DNA of 64,000 nt from Methylorubrum salsuginis (GTDB lineage: Bacteria; Pseudomonadota; Alphaproteobacteria; Rhizobiales; Beijerinckiaceae), in NCBI RefSeq assembly GCF_900114375.1, contig NZ_FOSV01000005.1, positions 62,001 through 126,000 on the forward strand, given 5' to 3'. Every line of letters begins with the position of its first letter. Position 1 is the stretch's first letter. The translations under genes were made by a program, and so were the position numbers. A model generated the notes under the pieces. That model was not told the DNA's origin. It saw only the letters and a list, made by a program, of their open reading frames with translations, and ran no database searches. Below are positions 52,374 through 62,625 of this stretch, piece after piece.

Positions 52374-53261
52374 ATGACCCGGACCGAGAAAGCCGCTCTC
52401 GCGAGCGCCGCCGTGGGCGTCGTCGTGACGGCGCTCAAGTTTGCCGCCTACTGGCTCACCGGTAGCCTCGCGCTCTATTCGGACGCGCTGGAGAGCATCA
52501 TCAACGTCGTCGCGGCGGCCTGCGCTTTCCTGGCCGTGCGCGTCGCCGCCCAGCCGGCGGACGAAGACCACCCCTACGGCCACCACAAGGCGGAATACTT
52601 TTCAGCGGTGATCGAGGGCGCGCTCGTCATCGTCGCGGCGGTGCTGATCCTGCGCGAGGCCTATCACGGCATCCTCGATCCCACGCCCCTCGACGCGCCG
52701 GCTCTGGGGCTCGCGGTCAACGCCGTGGCGACCGCAATCAACGCCGCCTGGGCCTTCGCGCTGTTCCGCCAGGGCCGGATGCTGCGCTCGCCCGCGCTCA
52801 TCGCGGATGCCCGCCACATCGTCGCCGACGTCGTCACCTCCGGCGGCGTCCTCATCGGCGTCGGCCTCGTCGCCGTCACCGGCACGCCGGTGATCGATCC
52901 GGTGGTGGCGGGCTTGGTGGCCCTCAACATCCTGTGGTCGGGCTGGACCATGGTGCGCGATTCGGTGAACGGCCTGATGGATCAGGCCGCCTCGCCGGAG
53001 ATGATCGCCCGCATCCGCGCCCTCATCTCGGCCAACAGCGAGGGTGCTCTGGAGGCCCACGACGTGCGCACGCGGCATGCCGGGAGCGCCACCTTCGTCG
53101 ATTTCCACCTCGTCGTTCCCGCCGAGATGACGGTGAAGGAATCGCACGCGATCTGCGACCGCCTGGAGGACGCGATCGAGACCGAGATCGAGGGCGCCGT
53201 GGTGGTGATCCACGTCGAGCCGGGGGACAAGGCGAAAGCCCGAGGCGTGCCGGTGATCTGA
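52374..53261 (+). CDS. Cation diffusion facilitator (CDF) metal transporter
   Basis: This 295-residue inner-membrane protein exports divalent metal ions by proton antiport. Six transmembrane helices are apparent; the first metal-site motif is ALYSDALESIINVV in helix II and the second is ADARHIVADVVTSGGVL in helix V. A cytoplasmic His/Asp-containing tail follows (AHDVRTRHAGSATFVDFHL). It also has HPYGHHKAEYFSA between helices II and III. The ATG at 52374 starts the conserved region. The metal cannot be told from sequence; iron, zinc or cobalt are candidates. Confidence 0.9.
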   Translation: MTRTEKAALASAAVGVVVTALKFAAYWLTGSLALYSDALESIINVVAAACAFLAVRVAAQPADEDHPYGHHKAEYFSAVIEGALVIVAAVLILREAYHGILDPTPLDAPALGLAVNAVATAINAAWAFALFRQGRMLRSPALIADARHIVADVVTSGGVLIGVGLVAVTGTPVIDPVVAGLVALNILWSGWTMVRDSVNGLMDQAASPEMIARIRALISANSEGALEAHDVRTRHAGSATFVDFHLVVPAEMTVKESHAICDRLEDAIETEIEGAVVVIHVEPGDKAKARGVPVI

Positions 53262-53420
53262 CGATCACCCTGTCTTCTTCTGCCTCGAGCGCCCGCGTCC
53301 GCCTCGGCCAAGCCGCGGTCCGCTGCGCGGGGCACTTTCTGCGCCCGGCTTGCGGAGCCGATCGCTCGATCCGAGCGATCGGCACTTGACGCGGGGGGCG
53401 CGGTTCCCGAGCACGCTCGC

Positions 53421-54200
53421 ATGAGCCGCGTCTTCGTCACCACCACCCCGACCCACCGCAACGCGACCGACCTGTTCGCCGACCGCTGGGCCAGCGACCT
53501 GTCCGAGTTGGCGCCCGGCCTGCCGTCCGGCGGGCTGCCGGGGTTTCGGGCCGATCCGCGGCCCGGACAGGCCGCCGCGCATCTCGGGGTGAACGGGCGG
53601 CTCGACGGCTACGACGTGCTCGAACTCGGGCCGCTGGAGGGCGCCCATACCTGCCAGCTCGAAGCGCTGGGGGCGAAGAGCATCACCGCGGTCGAGTCGA
53701 ATTCGGAGGCCTTCCTCAAGTCGCTGATCGTCAAGAACATCGCCGGCTTGAACCGCTCGACCTTCCTGCTCGGCGACGTCAGCCGGCATCTGGAGGCGCC
53801 GGGGCCGCGCTACGACCTGATCTTCTGCTGCGGCATCCTCTACCACATGCTCGATCCGCTGGAGTTGATCCGCTTGGCGGCCGCGCGCACCGACCGGATC
53901 TTCATCTGGACCCATTACTTCCGCGAGGAGCGGCGCCTGCGCCGCCACGTCACCCATCCGGTCGAGCACGAGGGCATGCGGCTGTCGCTGCACGAACTGA
54001 CCTACCGGGACCGCAAGCTCGCGACCTTCTGGGGGGGAAACCGCGAAAAGACCCGCTGGATGGAGCTGCCCGATCTGATCCGGGTGCTCGCCCATCACGG
54101 GCTCAGCGAGACGACGATCATCGCCGACGCCCCGGACTTCGTGAACGGGCCGGCGGTGACGCTGGCGGCCAAACGGCCGGGCGCCCCGCCAATCGCTTGA
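53421..54200 (+). CDS. Class I SAM-dependent methyltransferase
   Basis: This 259-residue cytosolic protein has a Rossmann methyltransferase core: motif [21 protein letters not shown], acidic motif [13 protein letters not shown], and motif [22 protein letters not shown]. The family resembles small-molecule and tRNA methyltransferases with a YHMxDP motif. The substrate is unknown. It stands alone upstream of gatB. Confidence 0.82.
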   Translation: MSRVFVTTTPTHRNATDLFADRWASDLSELAPGLPSGGLPGFRADPRPGQAAAHLGVNGRLDGYDVLELGPLEGAHTCQLEALGAKSITAVESNSEAFLKSLIVKNIAGLNRSTFLLGDVSRHLEAPGPRYDLIFCCGILYHMLDPLELIRLAAARTDRIFIWTHYFREERRLRRHVTHPVEHEGMRLSLHELTYRDRKLATFWGGNREKTRWMELPDLIRVLAHHGLSETTIIADAPDFVNGPAVTLAAKRPGAPPIA

Positions 54201-54282
54201 CCCGTCCCGCGGGCCGTCCCTACACACTGCGGACGAAAGGCGCCTTCCAGGCGCCGCCGGCACTGAAGAATCGCGAAAGACC

Positions 54283-55755
54283 ATGACCGAGCGCGTCGAC
54301 CCCAAAAAACTCATCAAGGGCGGCCTGCACGACTGGGAGGTCGTGATCGGCATGGAGATCCACGCCCAGGTCACCAGCCGCTCCAAGCTGTTTTCCGGCG
54401 CCGCGACCGCCTTCGGCGCCGAGCCGAACGACCACGTCTCGCTGGTCGATGCGGCGATGCCGGGCATGCTGCCGGTGATCAACGAGGAATGCGTGGCCCA
54501 GGCCGTGCGCACCGGCCTCGGGCTGAAGGCGAAGGTCAATTTGCGCTCGGTGTTCGACCGGAAGAACTATTTCTACCCGGATCTGCCGCAGGGCTATCAG
54601 ATCTCGCAGTACAAGGACCCGATCGTCGGCGAGGGCGAGGTGCTGGTCGATCTGCCGGACGGCGCCTCGATCACGGTGGGCATCGAGCGGCTGCATCTGG
54701 AACAGGACGCCGGCAAGTCGCTGCACGATCAGGATCCGACCAAGAGCTTCGTCGATCTCAACCGTTCGGGCGTGGCCCTGATGGAGATCGTCTCGCGGCC
54801 GGATCTGCGCTCGTCGGAGGAGGCCAAGGCCTACGTGACCAAGCTGCGCACGATCCTGCGCTATCTCGGCACCTGCGACGGCGACATGGAGAAGGGAAAC
54901 CTGCGCGCCGACGTGAACGTCTCGGTGCGCCGTCCCGGCGAGGGGCTCGGCACCCGCTGCGAGATCAAGAACGTCAACTCGATCCGCTTCATCGGCCAGG
55001 CGATCGAGGTCGAGGCGCGGCGCCAGATCGCGATCCTGGAGGATGGCGGCACCATCGATCAGGAGACCCGCCTGTTCGATCCGGGCAAGGGCGAGACCCG
55101 CTCGATGCGCTCCAAGGAAGAGGCGCACGATTACCGCTACTTCCCCGACCCGGATCTGCTGCCGCTCGAATTCGATCAGGCCTATGTCGATGCCTTGGCG
55201 TCCGGCCTGCCGGAGCTGCCGGACGCCAAAAAGGCGCGCTTCGTCAAGGATTACGGCCTGTCGGCCTACGATGCGGGCGTGCTCGTGGCCGAGCGCCCCT
55301 CGGCCGATTACTTCGAGGCGGTGGCGCGCGGGCGCGACGGCAAGGCGGCGGCCAACTGGGTGATCAACGAGCTGTTCGGGCGCCTCAACAAGGAAGGCCG
55401 GAGCATCGAGGACACGCCGGTCTCGGCCGAGCAGCTGGGCGGCATCGTCGATCTGATCGGCGAGGGCGTGATCTCGGGCAAGATCGCCAAGGACCTGTTC
55501 GAGATCGTCTGGTCGGAAGGCGGCGACCCGCGGGCGATCGTCGAAACCCGCGGCATGAAGCAGGTGACCGACACCGGCGCCATCGAGGCGGCGGTGGACG
55601 AGATCATCGCCAAGAATCCCGACAAGGTCGAGCAGGCGCGGGCCAAGCCGACGCTGCTCGGCTGGTTCGTCGGCCAGACCATGAAGGCCACCGGCGGCAA
55701 GGCGAACCCGGCCGCCGTCAACGCGCTCCTGAAGGAGAAGCTCGGGATCGAGTGA
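54283..55755 (+). CDS. gatB: Aspartyl/glutamyl-tRNA(Asn/Gln) amidotransferase subunit B
   Basis: This 490-residue subunit of the GatCAB complex binds and activates mischarged tRNA for conversion to Gln-tRNA or Asn-tRNA. It begins with the family core [20 protein letters not shown], followed by [51 protein letters not shown] and [13 protein letters not shown]. The C-terminal YqeY-like domain ends [20 protein letters not shown]. Length is normal. gatA and gatC are not next to it in the window. Confidence 0.97.
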   Translation: MTERVDPKKLIKGGLHDWEVVIGMEIHAQVTSRSKLFSGAATAFGAEPNDHVSLVDAAMPGMLPVINEECVAQAVRTGLGLKAKVNLRSVFDRKNYFYPDLPQGYQISQYKDPIVGEGEVLVDLPDGASITVGIERLHLEQDAGKSLHDQDPTKSFVDLNRSGVALMEIVSRPDLRSSEEAKAYVTKLRTILRYLGTCDGDMEKGNLRADVNVSVRRPGEGLGTRCEIKNVNSIRFIGQAIEVEARRQIAILEDGGTIDQETRLFDPGKGETRSMRSKEEAHDYRYFPDPDLLPLEFDQAYVDALASGLPELPDAKKARFVKDYGLSAYDAGVLVAERPSADYFEAVARGRDGKAAANWVINELFGRLNKEGRSIEDTPVSAEQLGGIVDLIGEGVISGKIAKDLFEIVWSEGGDPRAIVETRGMKQVTDTGAIEAAVDEIIAKNPDKVEQARAKPTLLGWFVGQTMKATGGKANPAAVNALLKEKLGIE

Positions 55756-56107
55756 GGGCCGTCCAGCCCGTGGCCGGACGACGCGGCTAAGAGTGCCTCA
55801 CAAAACTCCCGTTCACAGCCGGTGTCTCCTCCGGGCGCGCCGGCGCAGCGGGAGTCTTGTGAGAGACACTCAGAACGCGATCCCGACCGCCTTGCGCCGA
55901 GGTGTTCAGTCCAGAGGGTCGGTCCCGATCGAGCTGGCGCGGATCGAAGCACGGCCCCACACTCCGGGATTGTCTTTTGCTGCTCCGTGCGGCGGGATTG
56001 TTAACTCTCGGCCGTAAATGTCGGCGTCGTTCAGGGTCTCCCCCGCCTAAGCCGGTCTTGGTCCCGGCTGCGGCGGGCCGCCCGAGCGAAGACATTGGGC
56101 TTCACCG
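55756..56107. other. Intergenic region with a long imperfect inverted repeat
   Basis: About 350 bp without a supported gene lie between gatB and the GGDEF-EAL gene. An inverted repeat at 55791-55871 pairs GAGTG, CTCACAA and ACTCCCG with CGGGAGT, TTGTGAG and CACTC, leaving two small mismatched gaps, around a 37-base centre. It starts 36 bp after the gatB stop. It could end gatB transcription or be a small repeat element. Confidence 0.55.
55791..55871. repeat. Imperfect inverted repeat, 19 paired bases per arm
   Basis: Arms at 55791-55811 and 55849-55871. Long arms with an unpaired 37-base centre are unlike an ordinary intrinsic terminator and could mark a miniature repeat element. Confidence 0.5.
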
Positions 56108-59100
56108 GTGCAGAGCTTCGACCACGACGCCATCCCTGCCCCCCGCGAAGCCCTCCTGAACGCGGGCCCGCAGGAGCATCTCGACGCCCTGTGCCGGACG
56201 GCGTCCGAAATGTTCCGCACGCCGGTCGCCCTGATCCCCTTGATCGACGAGGACCGGTTCTGGTTCCGCGCCCGCTGCGGCGTCGAGGACGACGGCATCG
56301 AACGCGAGAGCGCCTTCTGCAACCACACCATTCGCCGCGCCCGGGGGCAGGCGCTGGTGGTTCCCGACCTGACGCAGGATGCCCGTTTCGCCCACTCGCC
56401 CCTGGTCGTAGGCCCGCCGCAGGCCCGCTTCTATGCGGGCGTGGCCATCGGCTCGATCACCGGCCGGACCATCGGCACGTTCTGCGTGATCGATGTCGTG
56501 CCGCGGCCGGACTTTTCGCCCACGCAGGTGCGTGCCCTTCAGGATCTGGCGCTGCTGGCGGAAGCCCATCTCCACCTGCACGAGCGTCGCGCCGAGGCCG
56601 AGGCCGAGGTTCTGGGGCAGGCCCGCGCCGAGGCTCACCTCGTCGAGCGTGAGGCGGCGCTGCGCGTTTCCCAGGCCGCCCACGCCATGGCCGAGCGCAC
56701 CGCCTGCTTCGGTCACTGGCGGATCGATGCCGAGGAGCGCACCATCGCGTGGTCGGAGGGGATCGCCCGCATCTTCGGACGCAACGCGGCCCTGAGCCCT
56801 CTCTCCCTCGACACCCACATCGCCTTCTATCATCCCGATGATCGCGCCCGGGTCTACTGGGTGATCGACGAGGCGCTGGCCGGGCGCAGCACGGCGGAGA
56901 CCGGCGGCTACGACCACCGCTCGCGGGTCATCCGTCCCGATGGCGAGGAGCGCGTGGTCTCGGTTCACGGCATCGCCCAGCACGATGACGGAGGACGGCT
57001 CGTCGCGCTCTACGGCGTCTGCCTCGACGTGACCGATCTGGCCAATTCCGAGCGACAGCAACGGGAGGCCGGCGAGGTCCTGCGCACGACCCTGGAGGCG
57101 ATGGACCAGGGGCTGATGATGATCGGTCCCGACGGCCGTATCCGCGTCCACAACCAGCGCGCCCGTTCGGTCCTCGGCCTGCCCGAATCGCTGCTCCACG
57201 AGGGCGCGCGCTACGCCGACGTTCTGCGCTTCCAGACGGATTCCGGAGAGTTTCGCAACGCCCCGCCCGAGGTGCGCGACTGGCTCGTGGACGGCAGTCC
57301 GCGTCCGTCGATCAGCCGGTACGAGCGGACCCGCCCCAACGGCGTCGTGGTCGAGGTCCGCATCGCTCCGACGACATCCGGCGGCACCGTCTGCACCTAT
57401 ACCGACGTGACCGAACGGCGGCAGGCCGAGGCGGCTCTGCGCGCCGCGGAGGCCGACTACCAATCGCTGTTCAACAACGCGGTGATCGGCGTCTATCGCG
57501 CCCGCCTCGACGGACACATCGTCCAGGCGAACCGGGCGCTCGCCCGCCTGCACGGCTACGACGACGGTCGTGGCATCCTCGTGCCCAATACCGCCTTCGG
57601 CCACGACTGGTATGTCGATCCCGAGCGCAACGCGGCCTTCCTCGATCTCCTGCACCGCGACGGACGGGTCGAGGATTTCGTCTCGGAGGTGCGCCGTCAC
57701 GCGGGCGGGGAGACGATCTGGGTGTCGGAGACCGCATGGCTCGTGCCGGGGCCCGACGGGACGCCCGTGGGCTACGAGGGCACGGTCGCCGACGCCACCG
57801 AGCGCAAGCGGGCCGAGGCGCTGGTCGAGCACATCGCCCGCCACGATGCGCTGACCGGGCTGCCGAACCGCCGCCTGTTCCAAGAGACGCTCGGCCGCAA
57901 ACTCGCGGGCGCCCAGCGGCGGGGCGGCCGGATCGCGGTCCTGTGCTGCGACCTCGACCGGTTCAAGGCGGTCAACGACACCTTCGGCCATCCCGCGGGG
58001 GATGCCGTGCTGCGGGTCGTCGCCGAGCGACTGGGAGCGGCCCTGCGCGAGGGCGACATGGTGGCCCGTCTCGGCGGCGACGAGTTCGCCATCATCCTGA
58101 AGGATCAGGACGAAACCCGCCGCATCGCCGTCGTGGCGCGTCGCATCATCCAGTCGCTCGAGCGTCCGATCGATCTCGACGGCCTTTCGGCGGCCATCGG
58201 CGTCTCCATCGGCATCGCCGTCGGCCCGGAGGACGGCGACAGCCCCGAGACGCTGTTCAAGAACGCCGACATCGCCCTCTACCGGGCCAAGGATTCCGGC
58301 CGGAACGCCTTCCGCTTCTACGAGCGCGGGATGGATGCGGCAGTGGCCACCCGCAACCTGCTCGAACTCGACCTGCGCGATGCGCTGCGCTCCGGCGGCT
58401 TCGCCCTGCATTACCAGCCGATCTTCGCGTTGAAGGACGGTGCCCCGAACGGGTTCGAGGCGCTCTTACGCTGGAATCATCCGGTGCGCGGCGCGGTCTC
58501 GCCGGCGGAGTTCATCCCGGTGGCCGAAGAATCCGGGCTGATCGCCCCGCTGGGCACCTGGGCTCTCAACGAGGCCTGCCGCGAGGCGGCGTCCTGGCCC
58601 GGCGAGATGCGGGTCGCGGTCAACGTCTCGGCGGTGCAGTTCCGCAAGCAGGGGCTGGAGCAGGCAGTGGTCCGGGCGCTGGCCGCCTCCGGCCTACCCG
58701 CGCGGCGGCTGGAACTGGAGATCACCGAAAGCGTGCTGATGCAGGATTCGGACGCCGTCATCGGCTGCCTGCACCGCCTGCGGGCGATGGGCGTGCGCAT
58801 CGCCCTCGACGATTTCGGCACCGGCTATTCGTCGTTGAGCTACCTGTGCCAATTCCCCTTCGACAAGATCAAGGTCGACCGCTCCTTCGTCCGCGACCTC
58901 GACAACCCGGTGGCGGCGGCGGTCGTGCGGGCCATCGTCGGCATCGGCGAGCGGCTCGGCTCCTCCATCACCGCCGAAGGGGTCGAGACGGAAGAGCAAC
59001 TCGAACGCCTTCGCCACAAGGGCTGTACCGAGGTGCAAGGCTTCCTCCTGTCGCGCCCGATGGCGGCGGAGGACGCCCGCGCCTTCATGCGGGGGCGGAC

Positions 59101-59116
59101 CAGCGCGGCGGCCTGA
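56108..59116 (+). CDS. GAF-PAS-GGDEF-EAL cyclic-di-GMP signalling protein
   Basis: This 1002-residue cytosolic protein has an N-terminal GAF domain (about 20-165), a helical linker, three PAS-type sensor regions (about 205-315, 330-440, 455-580), a diguanylate cyclase GGDEF domain and a c-di-GMP phosphodiesterase EAL domain. The GGDEF active site (LGGDEFAI, 656-660) is intact and an inhibitory RxxD site (REGD) lies five residues before it. The EAL domain has Glu784-Ala-Leu, DDFGTGYSSLSYLCQFPFDK and the usual downstream motifs. Both activities look possible. The start is GTG at 56108. No membrane segment is visible, so ligands are internal. Confidence 0.93.
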   Translation: MQSFDHDAIPAPREALLNAGPQEHLDALCRTASEMFRTPVALIPLIDEDRFWFRARCGVEDDGIERESAFCNHTIRRARGQALVVPDLTQDARFAHSPLVVGPPQARFYAGVAIGSITGRTIGTFCVIDVVPRPDFSPTQVRALQDLALLAEAHLHLHERRAEAEAEVLGQARAEAHLVEREAALRVSQAAHAMAERTACFGHWRIDAEERTIAWSEGIARIFGRNAALSPLSLDTHIAFYHPDDRARVYWVIDEALAGRSTAETGGYDHRSRVIRPDGEERVVSVHGIAQHDDGGRLVALYGVCLDVTDLANSERQQREAGEVLRTTLEAMDQGLMMIGPDGRIRVHNQRARSVLGLPESLLHEGARYADVLRFQTDSGEFRNAPPEVRDWLVDGSPRPSISRYERTRPNGVVVEVRIAPTTSGGTVCTYTDVTERRQAEAALRAAEADYQSLFNNAVIGVYRARLDGHIVQANRALARLHGYDDGRGILVPNTAFGHDWYVDPERNAAFLDLLHRDGRVEDFVSEVRRHAGGETIWVSETAWLVPGPDGTPVGYEGTVADATERKRAEALVEHIARHDALTGLPNRRLFQETLGRKLAGAQRRGGRIAVLCCDLDRFKAVNDTFGHPAGDAVLRVVAERLGAALREGDMVARLGGDEFAIILKDQDETRRIAVVARRIIQSLERPIDLDGLSAAIGVSIGIAVGPEDGDSPETLFKNADIALYRAKDSGRNAFRFYERGMDAAVATRNLLELDLRDALRSGGFALHYQPIFALKDGAPNGFEALLRWNHPVRGAVSPAEFIPVAEESGLIAPLGTWALNEACREAASWPGEMRVAVNVSAVQFRKQGLEQAVVRALAASGLPARRLELEITESVLMQDSDAVIGCLHRLRAMGVRIALDDFGTGYSSLSYLCQFPFDKIKVDRSFVRDLDNPVAAAVVRAIVGIGERLGSSITAEGVETEEQLERLRHKGCTEVQGFLLSRPMAAEDARAFMRGRTSAAA

Positions 59117-59123
59117 GCGGCCG

Positions 59124-60482
59124 CTACCGAAAATCCGTCGGCACCAGGCCGTAGCGGGCGATCTTGTCGTAGAGGGTCTTGCGCGGAACGCCGAGGGACT
59201 CGGCGGCCACCCGCACGTCGCCGCCGGCCATGATCAGTTCCTCGCGGATCAGGCCGCGCTCGAACCGTTCGACCTGCTCCGAGAGGGTCGGCGCCGTCGT
59301 CGGCGCCGGCGCGTCCGCTGCGGGCCGTCCGGCAAGCCCCAGCGCGCAGCGCTCGGCGAAGTGGTCGAGCTCACGCACGTTGCCGGGCCAGGAATGACGG
59401 GTCAGGTGGTCGCGCATCGCCCCCGTCACCGGCGGCGGCTCGCGTCCGAACCGGGCGGCGGCGCGGCCCAGGAAGTGCTGGAACAGGAGCAGGATGTCCT
59501 CCCGCCTTTCCCGCAGCGGCGGGATGGCGACCGTCACCACGTTGAGGCGGTGATAGAGGTCGTCGCGGAACGAGCCCGCTGCGGCTTCCTGGCCCAGATC
59601 GACCTTGGTGGCCGACACGACCCGCATGTCCACGGGACGGCGCTCGTTGGTGCCGAGCGGTTCGACCACGCGCTCTTGAAGCACCCGCAGCAGCTTCACC
59701 TGAAGCCCCAGCGGCATGCTCTCGATCTCGTCGAGGAACAGCGTGCCGCCCTGCGCGTGCTCGATGCGCCCGACCCGGCGCTTGAGGGCGCCGGTGAAGG
59801 CGCCGGCCTCGTGGCCGAACAATTCGCTCTCGACCACGCTGTCGGGCAGCGCGCCGCAATTCATGGCGACGAAGTTCTTGTTGGCCCGCCGGCTCCAGCG
59901 GTGAAGCGCGCTCGCCACCACCTCCTTGCCCGAGCCGGTCTCGCCGAGCACCAGCACATCGACATCGGCCGAGGCCACGTCGCGCACGAGGCGGCGCAGG
60001 GCCACGATCTCCGGCGAGATGCCGAGGAAGGCCGGATCCTCCTCGATGGCGGCATCGAGGCGGGCATGGAGGCGGCGGTTCTCCAGCACGAGCCGGCGGT
60101 GGTCCAGCGCCCGGCGCACCGAGCCCATCAGGCTTTCCGCCGGGTAGGGCTTGGCCAGGAAGTCGTAGGCGCCGCCGCGCATCGCCGCGACCGCCATGGA
60201 GATATCGCCGTGGCCGGTGATGAGGATCACCGGAAGGTCCGGGTCGTCGGCGCGCACCCGCTCGAACAGGGCGCGCCCGTCCAGGCCGGGTAGGCGCACG
60301 TCGGTGACGACGACGCCCGGCGGCTCGGCCCGGATGGCGGCGAGCGCGGCTTCCGCCGTCTCGAAGGTCTCGACCGCGAAGCCGTCGAGTTCGAGGCTCT
60401 GGCGATTGGCCCGGCGCACGTCCTCCTCGTCGTCGACGAAGACGATGCGCTCGGATCGGTCGGGCTGAGATTCGCCGCTCAT
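59124..60482 (-). CDS. dctD: Sigma-54-dependent response regulator for C4-dicarboxylates
   Basis: This 452-residue NtrC-type regulator has a receiver domain with phospho-acceptor Asp61 (VVVTDVRLPGLDG), an AAA+ domain with Walker A LGETGSGKE (179-187) and the sigma-54 contact loop GAFTGA (227-232), a Walker B FLDEIE, and a Fis-type C-terminal helix-turn-helix (AAESLGVPRKTLYDKIARYG). It overlaps the dctB stop by ATGA. The neighbouring dctA gene carries a sigma-54 promoter and candidate upstream sites, which makes DctD the fitting assignment. Confidence 0.93.
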   Translation of the reverse strand: MSGESQPDRSERIVFVDDEEDVRRANRQSLELDGFAVETFETAEAALAAIRAEPPGVVVTDVRLPGLDGRALFERVRADDPDLPVILITGHGDISMAVAAMRGGAYDFLAKPYPAESLMGSVRRALDHRRLVLENRRLHARLDAAIEEDPAFLGISPEIVALRRLVRDVASADVDVLVLGETGSGKEVVASALHRWSRRANKNFVAMNCGALPDSVVESELFGHEAGAFTGALKRRVGRIEHAQGGTLFLDEIESMPLGLQVKLLRVLQERVVEPLGTNERRPVDMRVVSATKVDLGQEAAAGSFRDDLYHRLNVVTVAIPPLRERREDILLLFQHFLGRAAARFGREPPPVTGAMRDHLTRHSWPGNVRELDHFAERCALGLAGRPAADAPAPTTAPTLSEQVERFERGLIREELIMAGGDVRVAAESLGVPRKTLYDKIARYGLVPTDFR

Positions 60483-62323
60483 GAGGTCTCCTGAACGGCC
60501 TCTCGCACGGCCACCCCCGCCCGCAAAAGGTCCATGCGGAACACGGTGCCGTCATCGCTCGAGGTCACCGAGAGGGTGCCCCCGCATTCCTCGACGATGC
60601 CACGGGAAATGGCGAGGCCGAGACCCAGACCGTCGGCCTTGGTGGTGAAGAAGGCGTCGAACACCTGCGCCCGCGCCGCCTCCGGGATGCCGGGACCGTT
60701 ATCGGCGACCGATAGGATCACCCGCTCGGGCCCTGCCTCGACGTCGAGCCGGACCCACGGATCGGGCCGCCCGGTCACGGCGTCGAGGGCGTTCTGGACG
60801 AGATTGACCACGACCTGCTCCAGGCGCGGCCCGTCGCCTAGCACGGCCAGATCGGGCGGCAGCGTCGCCACGTCGAGGCGGATGCCGGCGTCCCGCGCAC
60901 GGGGGCCGAGAACCTCGAAGCCGCCGCCGACGATCTCGGCGAGCCGCACCGGCTCGCGCCGGCCCGAGGCACGCCGGGCGAACCCCTTCAGCTGCCGCGT
61001 CAGCCCGCCGATCCGCTCGGTCAGGCGGCCGATGGCGGAGACGTTCTCGGCGGCGTCCTCGATCCGCCCGCGCCGCACGAGGATCGCGGTGTTGTCGGCA
61101 TACGACCGGATCGCCGCGAGCGGCTGGTTGATCTCGTGGGCCATGCTGGCGGCGAACTGGCCGAGCGCGGCGAGCCGCCCGGCCTGGGCGAGTTCGCGCC
61201 CCAAGCGCTCGCGCTCGGCCTCGGAGCGGCGGCGTTCCTCCATCTCGGCGACCAGCTGGCGGTTGGCGTCGCTCAAGGCCTGGGTCCGCTCTGCGACCCG
61301 CCGCTCCAGTTCCTCGCGCCGCGCCGCCGACTCGGTGAGGCGGTTGCGGATGCGCCGCTGCCGCGCCAGCCACGTCGCGAGCGCCCCCCAGGCGAGTCCG
61401 GTGCCGAGCAGCGCGATCAGCCGACCCTGCACCCGCTCGCGCTCGACCGCGGCGGCGATGGGGGTCAGCGTATGGAGCCGCCACGTCGTGTCAGGCACGG
61501 CGGCGTCGAGCATCAAGGCGGGCCATGCGGGACGCCCGCCATTGCCGACCCGCACGAGATCGACCGCGTCGTCGGTCGGATAGACCGGCAGCGGCCCGAG
61601 GGTCGCCTCGCCGAAATCCCGCGACGCGCCGATGCGCTCGCGCTCCGCCGCGTCGAGGCCGCGCAGGGCCGTGAAGCGCCACGCCGGATCGCTCGCCACC
61701 AGCACGATGCCGCGGGCATCCGTGACGAACACGCGCTCGCGCGCCGCCCGCCACGCCGCCTCGACGCCGTCGAACTCGATCTTGACCACGACCACGCCCG
61801 CGGATGCGGGCAGGCGCCGGGACAGGTAGAAGCCCGGGCGCCCGCTCACGGTGCCGAGCGCGAATTGCGAGCCCGCGCCCGTCTCCATCGCCTGCCGGAA
61901 ATAGGGGCGGAAGGTGTAGTCGTTGCCGATGAAGCTGCGCGGCTCGTCCGCGTTGCTCGCCAGAAGGGTCACGCCGTCGGCGCGGATGACGTAGATCACC
62001 GTCGCCCCGGTGGCCCGGGCGATCTGGCCGAGCCGGCCGTTGACGCTGTCGATGAGCGCCTTGTCCGGGGCGGGGCCGACGGCGCGCAGGATCTCGGGAT
62101 CGGTAGCCAGCGCCAGCGGCAGCGCGCTCTGGCGCTGCATCTCCGCCGAAAGCGCCGCGACCTGAAGCGAGAGCGCCGATTGCGCCGTGCGCCGCAGGTC
62201 GGTGAGCGCGAGGCGCTCCGCCAACCGTCCGCCGAGCCAGACGGCGAGCGCCATCACCACGAGCCCGGCGATGAGGAAGAGGCCGGTGCGCGGGCGCACG
62301 CCGACAGAGGCCGGTTCGCTCAC
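60479..62323 (-). CDS. dctB: C4-dicarboxylate sensor histidine kinase
   Basis: This 614-residue membrane kinase has transmembrane helices at about 15-36 and 301-321 enclosing a periplasmic double-Cache sensor. The sensor's ligand region reads [20 protein letters not shown], then [19 protein letters not shown], typical of DctB. A coiled coil (330-385), the H-box His396 ([19 protein letters not shown]) and the ATPase motifs ([31 protein letters not shown]) follow. It senses periplasmic succinate, malate or fumarate and phosphorylates DctD. It is divergent from dctA over about 300 bp. Confidence 0.93.
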   Translation of the reverse strand: MSEPASVGVRPRTGLFLIAGLVVMALAVWLGGRLAERLALTDLRRTAQSALSLQVAALSAEMQRQSALPLALATDPEILRAVGPAPDKALIDSVNGRLGQIARATGATVIYVIRADGVTLLASNADEPRSFIGNDYTFRPYFRQAMETGAGSQFALGTVSGRPGFYLSRRLPASAGVVVVKIEFDGVEAAWRAARERVFVTDARGIVLVASDPAWRFTALRGLDAAERERIGASRDFGEATLGPLPVYPTDDAVDLVRVGNGGRPAWPALMLDAAVPDTTWRLHTLTPIAAAVERERVQGRLIALLGTGLAWGALATWLARQRRIRNRLTESAARREELERRVAERTQALSDANRQLVAEMEERRRSEAERERLGRELAQAGRLAALGQFAASMAHEINQPLAAIRSYADNTAILVRRGRIEDAAENVSAIGRLTERIGGLTRQLKGFARRASGRREPVRLAEIVGGGFEVLGPRARDAGIRLDVATLPPDLAVLGDGPRLEQVVVNLVQNALDAVTGRPDPWVRLDVEAGPERVILSVADNGPGIPEAARAQVFDAFFTTKADGLGLGLAISRGIVEECGGTLSVTSSDDGTVFRMDLLRAGVAVREAVQETS

Positions 62324-62336
62324 CGCCCGCAGCCCC

Positions 62337-62383
62337 GTGCGGAATCCCGGAACGAATTCCGCGACCCGGTGCGGAAAGCCGCA
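62337..62383 (+). promoter_or_regulatory. Tandem candidate DctD upstream activating sites
   Basis: GTGCGGAATCCCG (62337-62349) and GTGCGGAAAGCCGCA (62369-62383, with the palindrome TGCGG-AAAG-CCGCA) are related and start 32 bp apart, three helical turns. They lie about 90-130 bp upstream of the -24 element, the normal distance for an enhancer-binding regulator such as DctD. Confidence 0.6.
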
Positions 62384-62468
62384 GAGGCCTCCCCGAGCCG
62401 GACCGGGCCGGTATGAAAAATAAGTCTCATTTCAACACGTTAGCAAAAAGTTACGAGCCTCGCCGGGC

Positions 62469-62483
62469 TGGCACGGGGGTTGC
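62469..62483 (+). promoter_or_regulatory. Sigma-54 (-24/-12) promoter of dctA
   Basis: TGGCAC-GGGGG-TTGC is an exact match to the RpoN promoter consensus TGGCAC-N5-TTGC. It is about 140 bp upstream of the dctA start codon, so transcription should need phosphorylated DctD. Confidence 0.9.
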
Positions 62484-62625
62484 CATTCATATCGCGAAAC
62501 GCAGCCATGCCCGAACCGCAGAGCTGTGTGCCGGAAGGCCAAAAGCAAGAGTGGGCGCCGTCGTGATCCCGTCCGGGACCGGCGACCTCCCACCGATCGA
62601 TCCACGTTTCGCAGGGAGAAGCCCC

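Larger units (their letters stand above)
62324..62625. other. dctB-dctA divergent control region
   Basis: No gene lies in this 302-bp interval. It holds two candidate DctD-binding sites (62337-62383), an AT-rich stretch near 62412-62455 and the sigma-54 promoter of dctA at 62469-62483. Confidence 0.85.
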
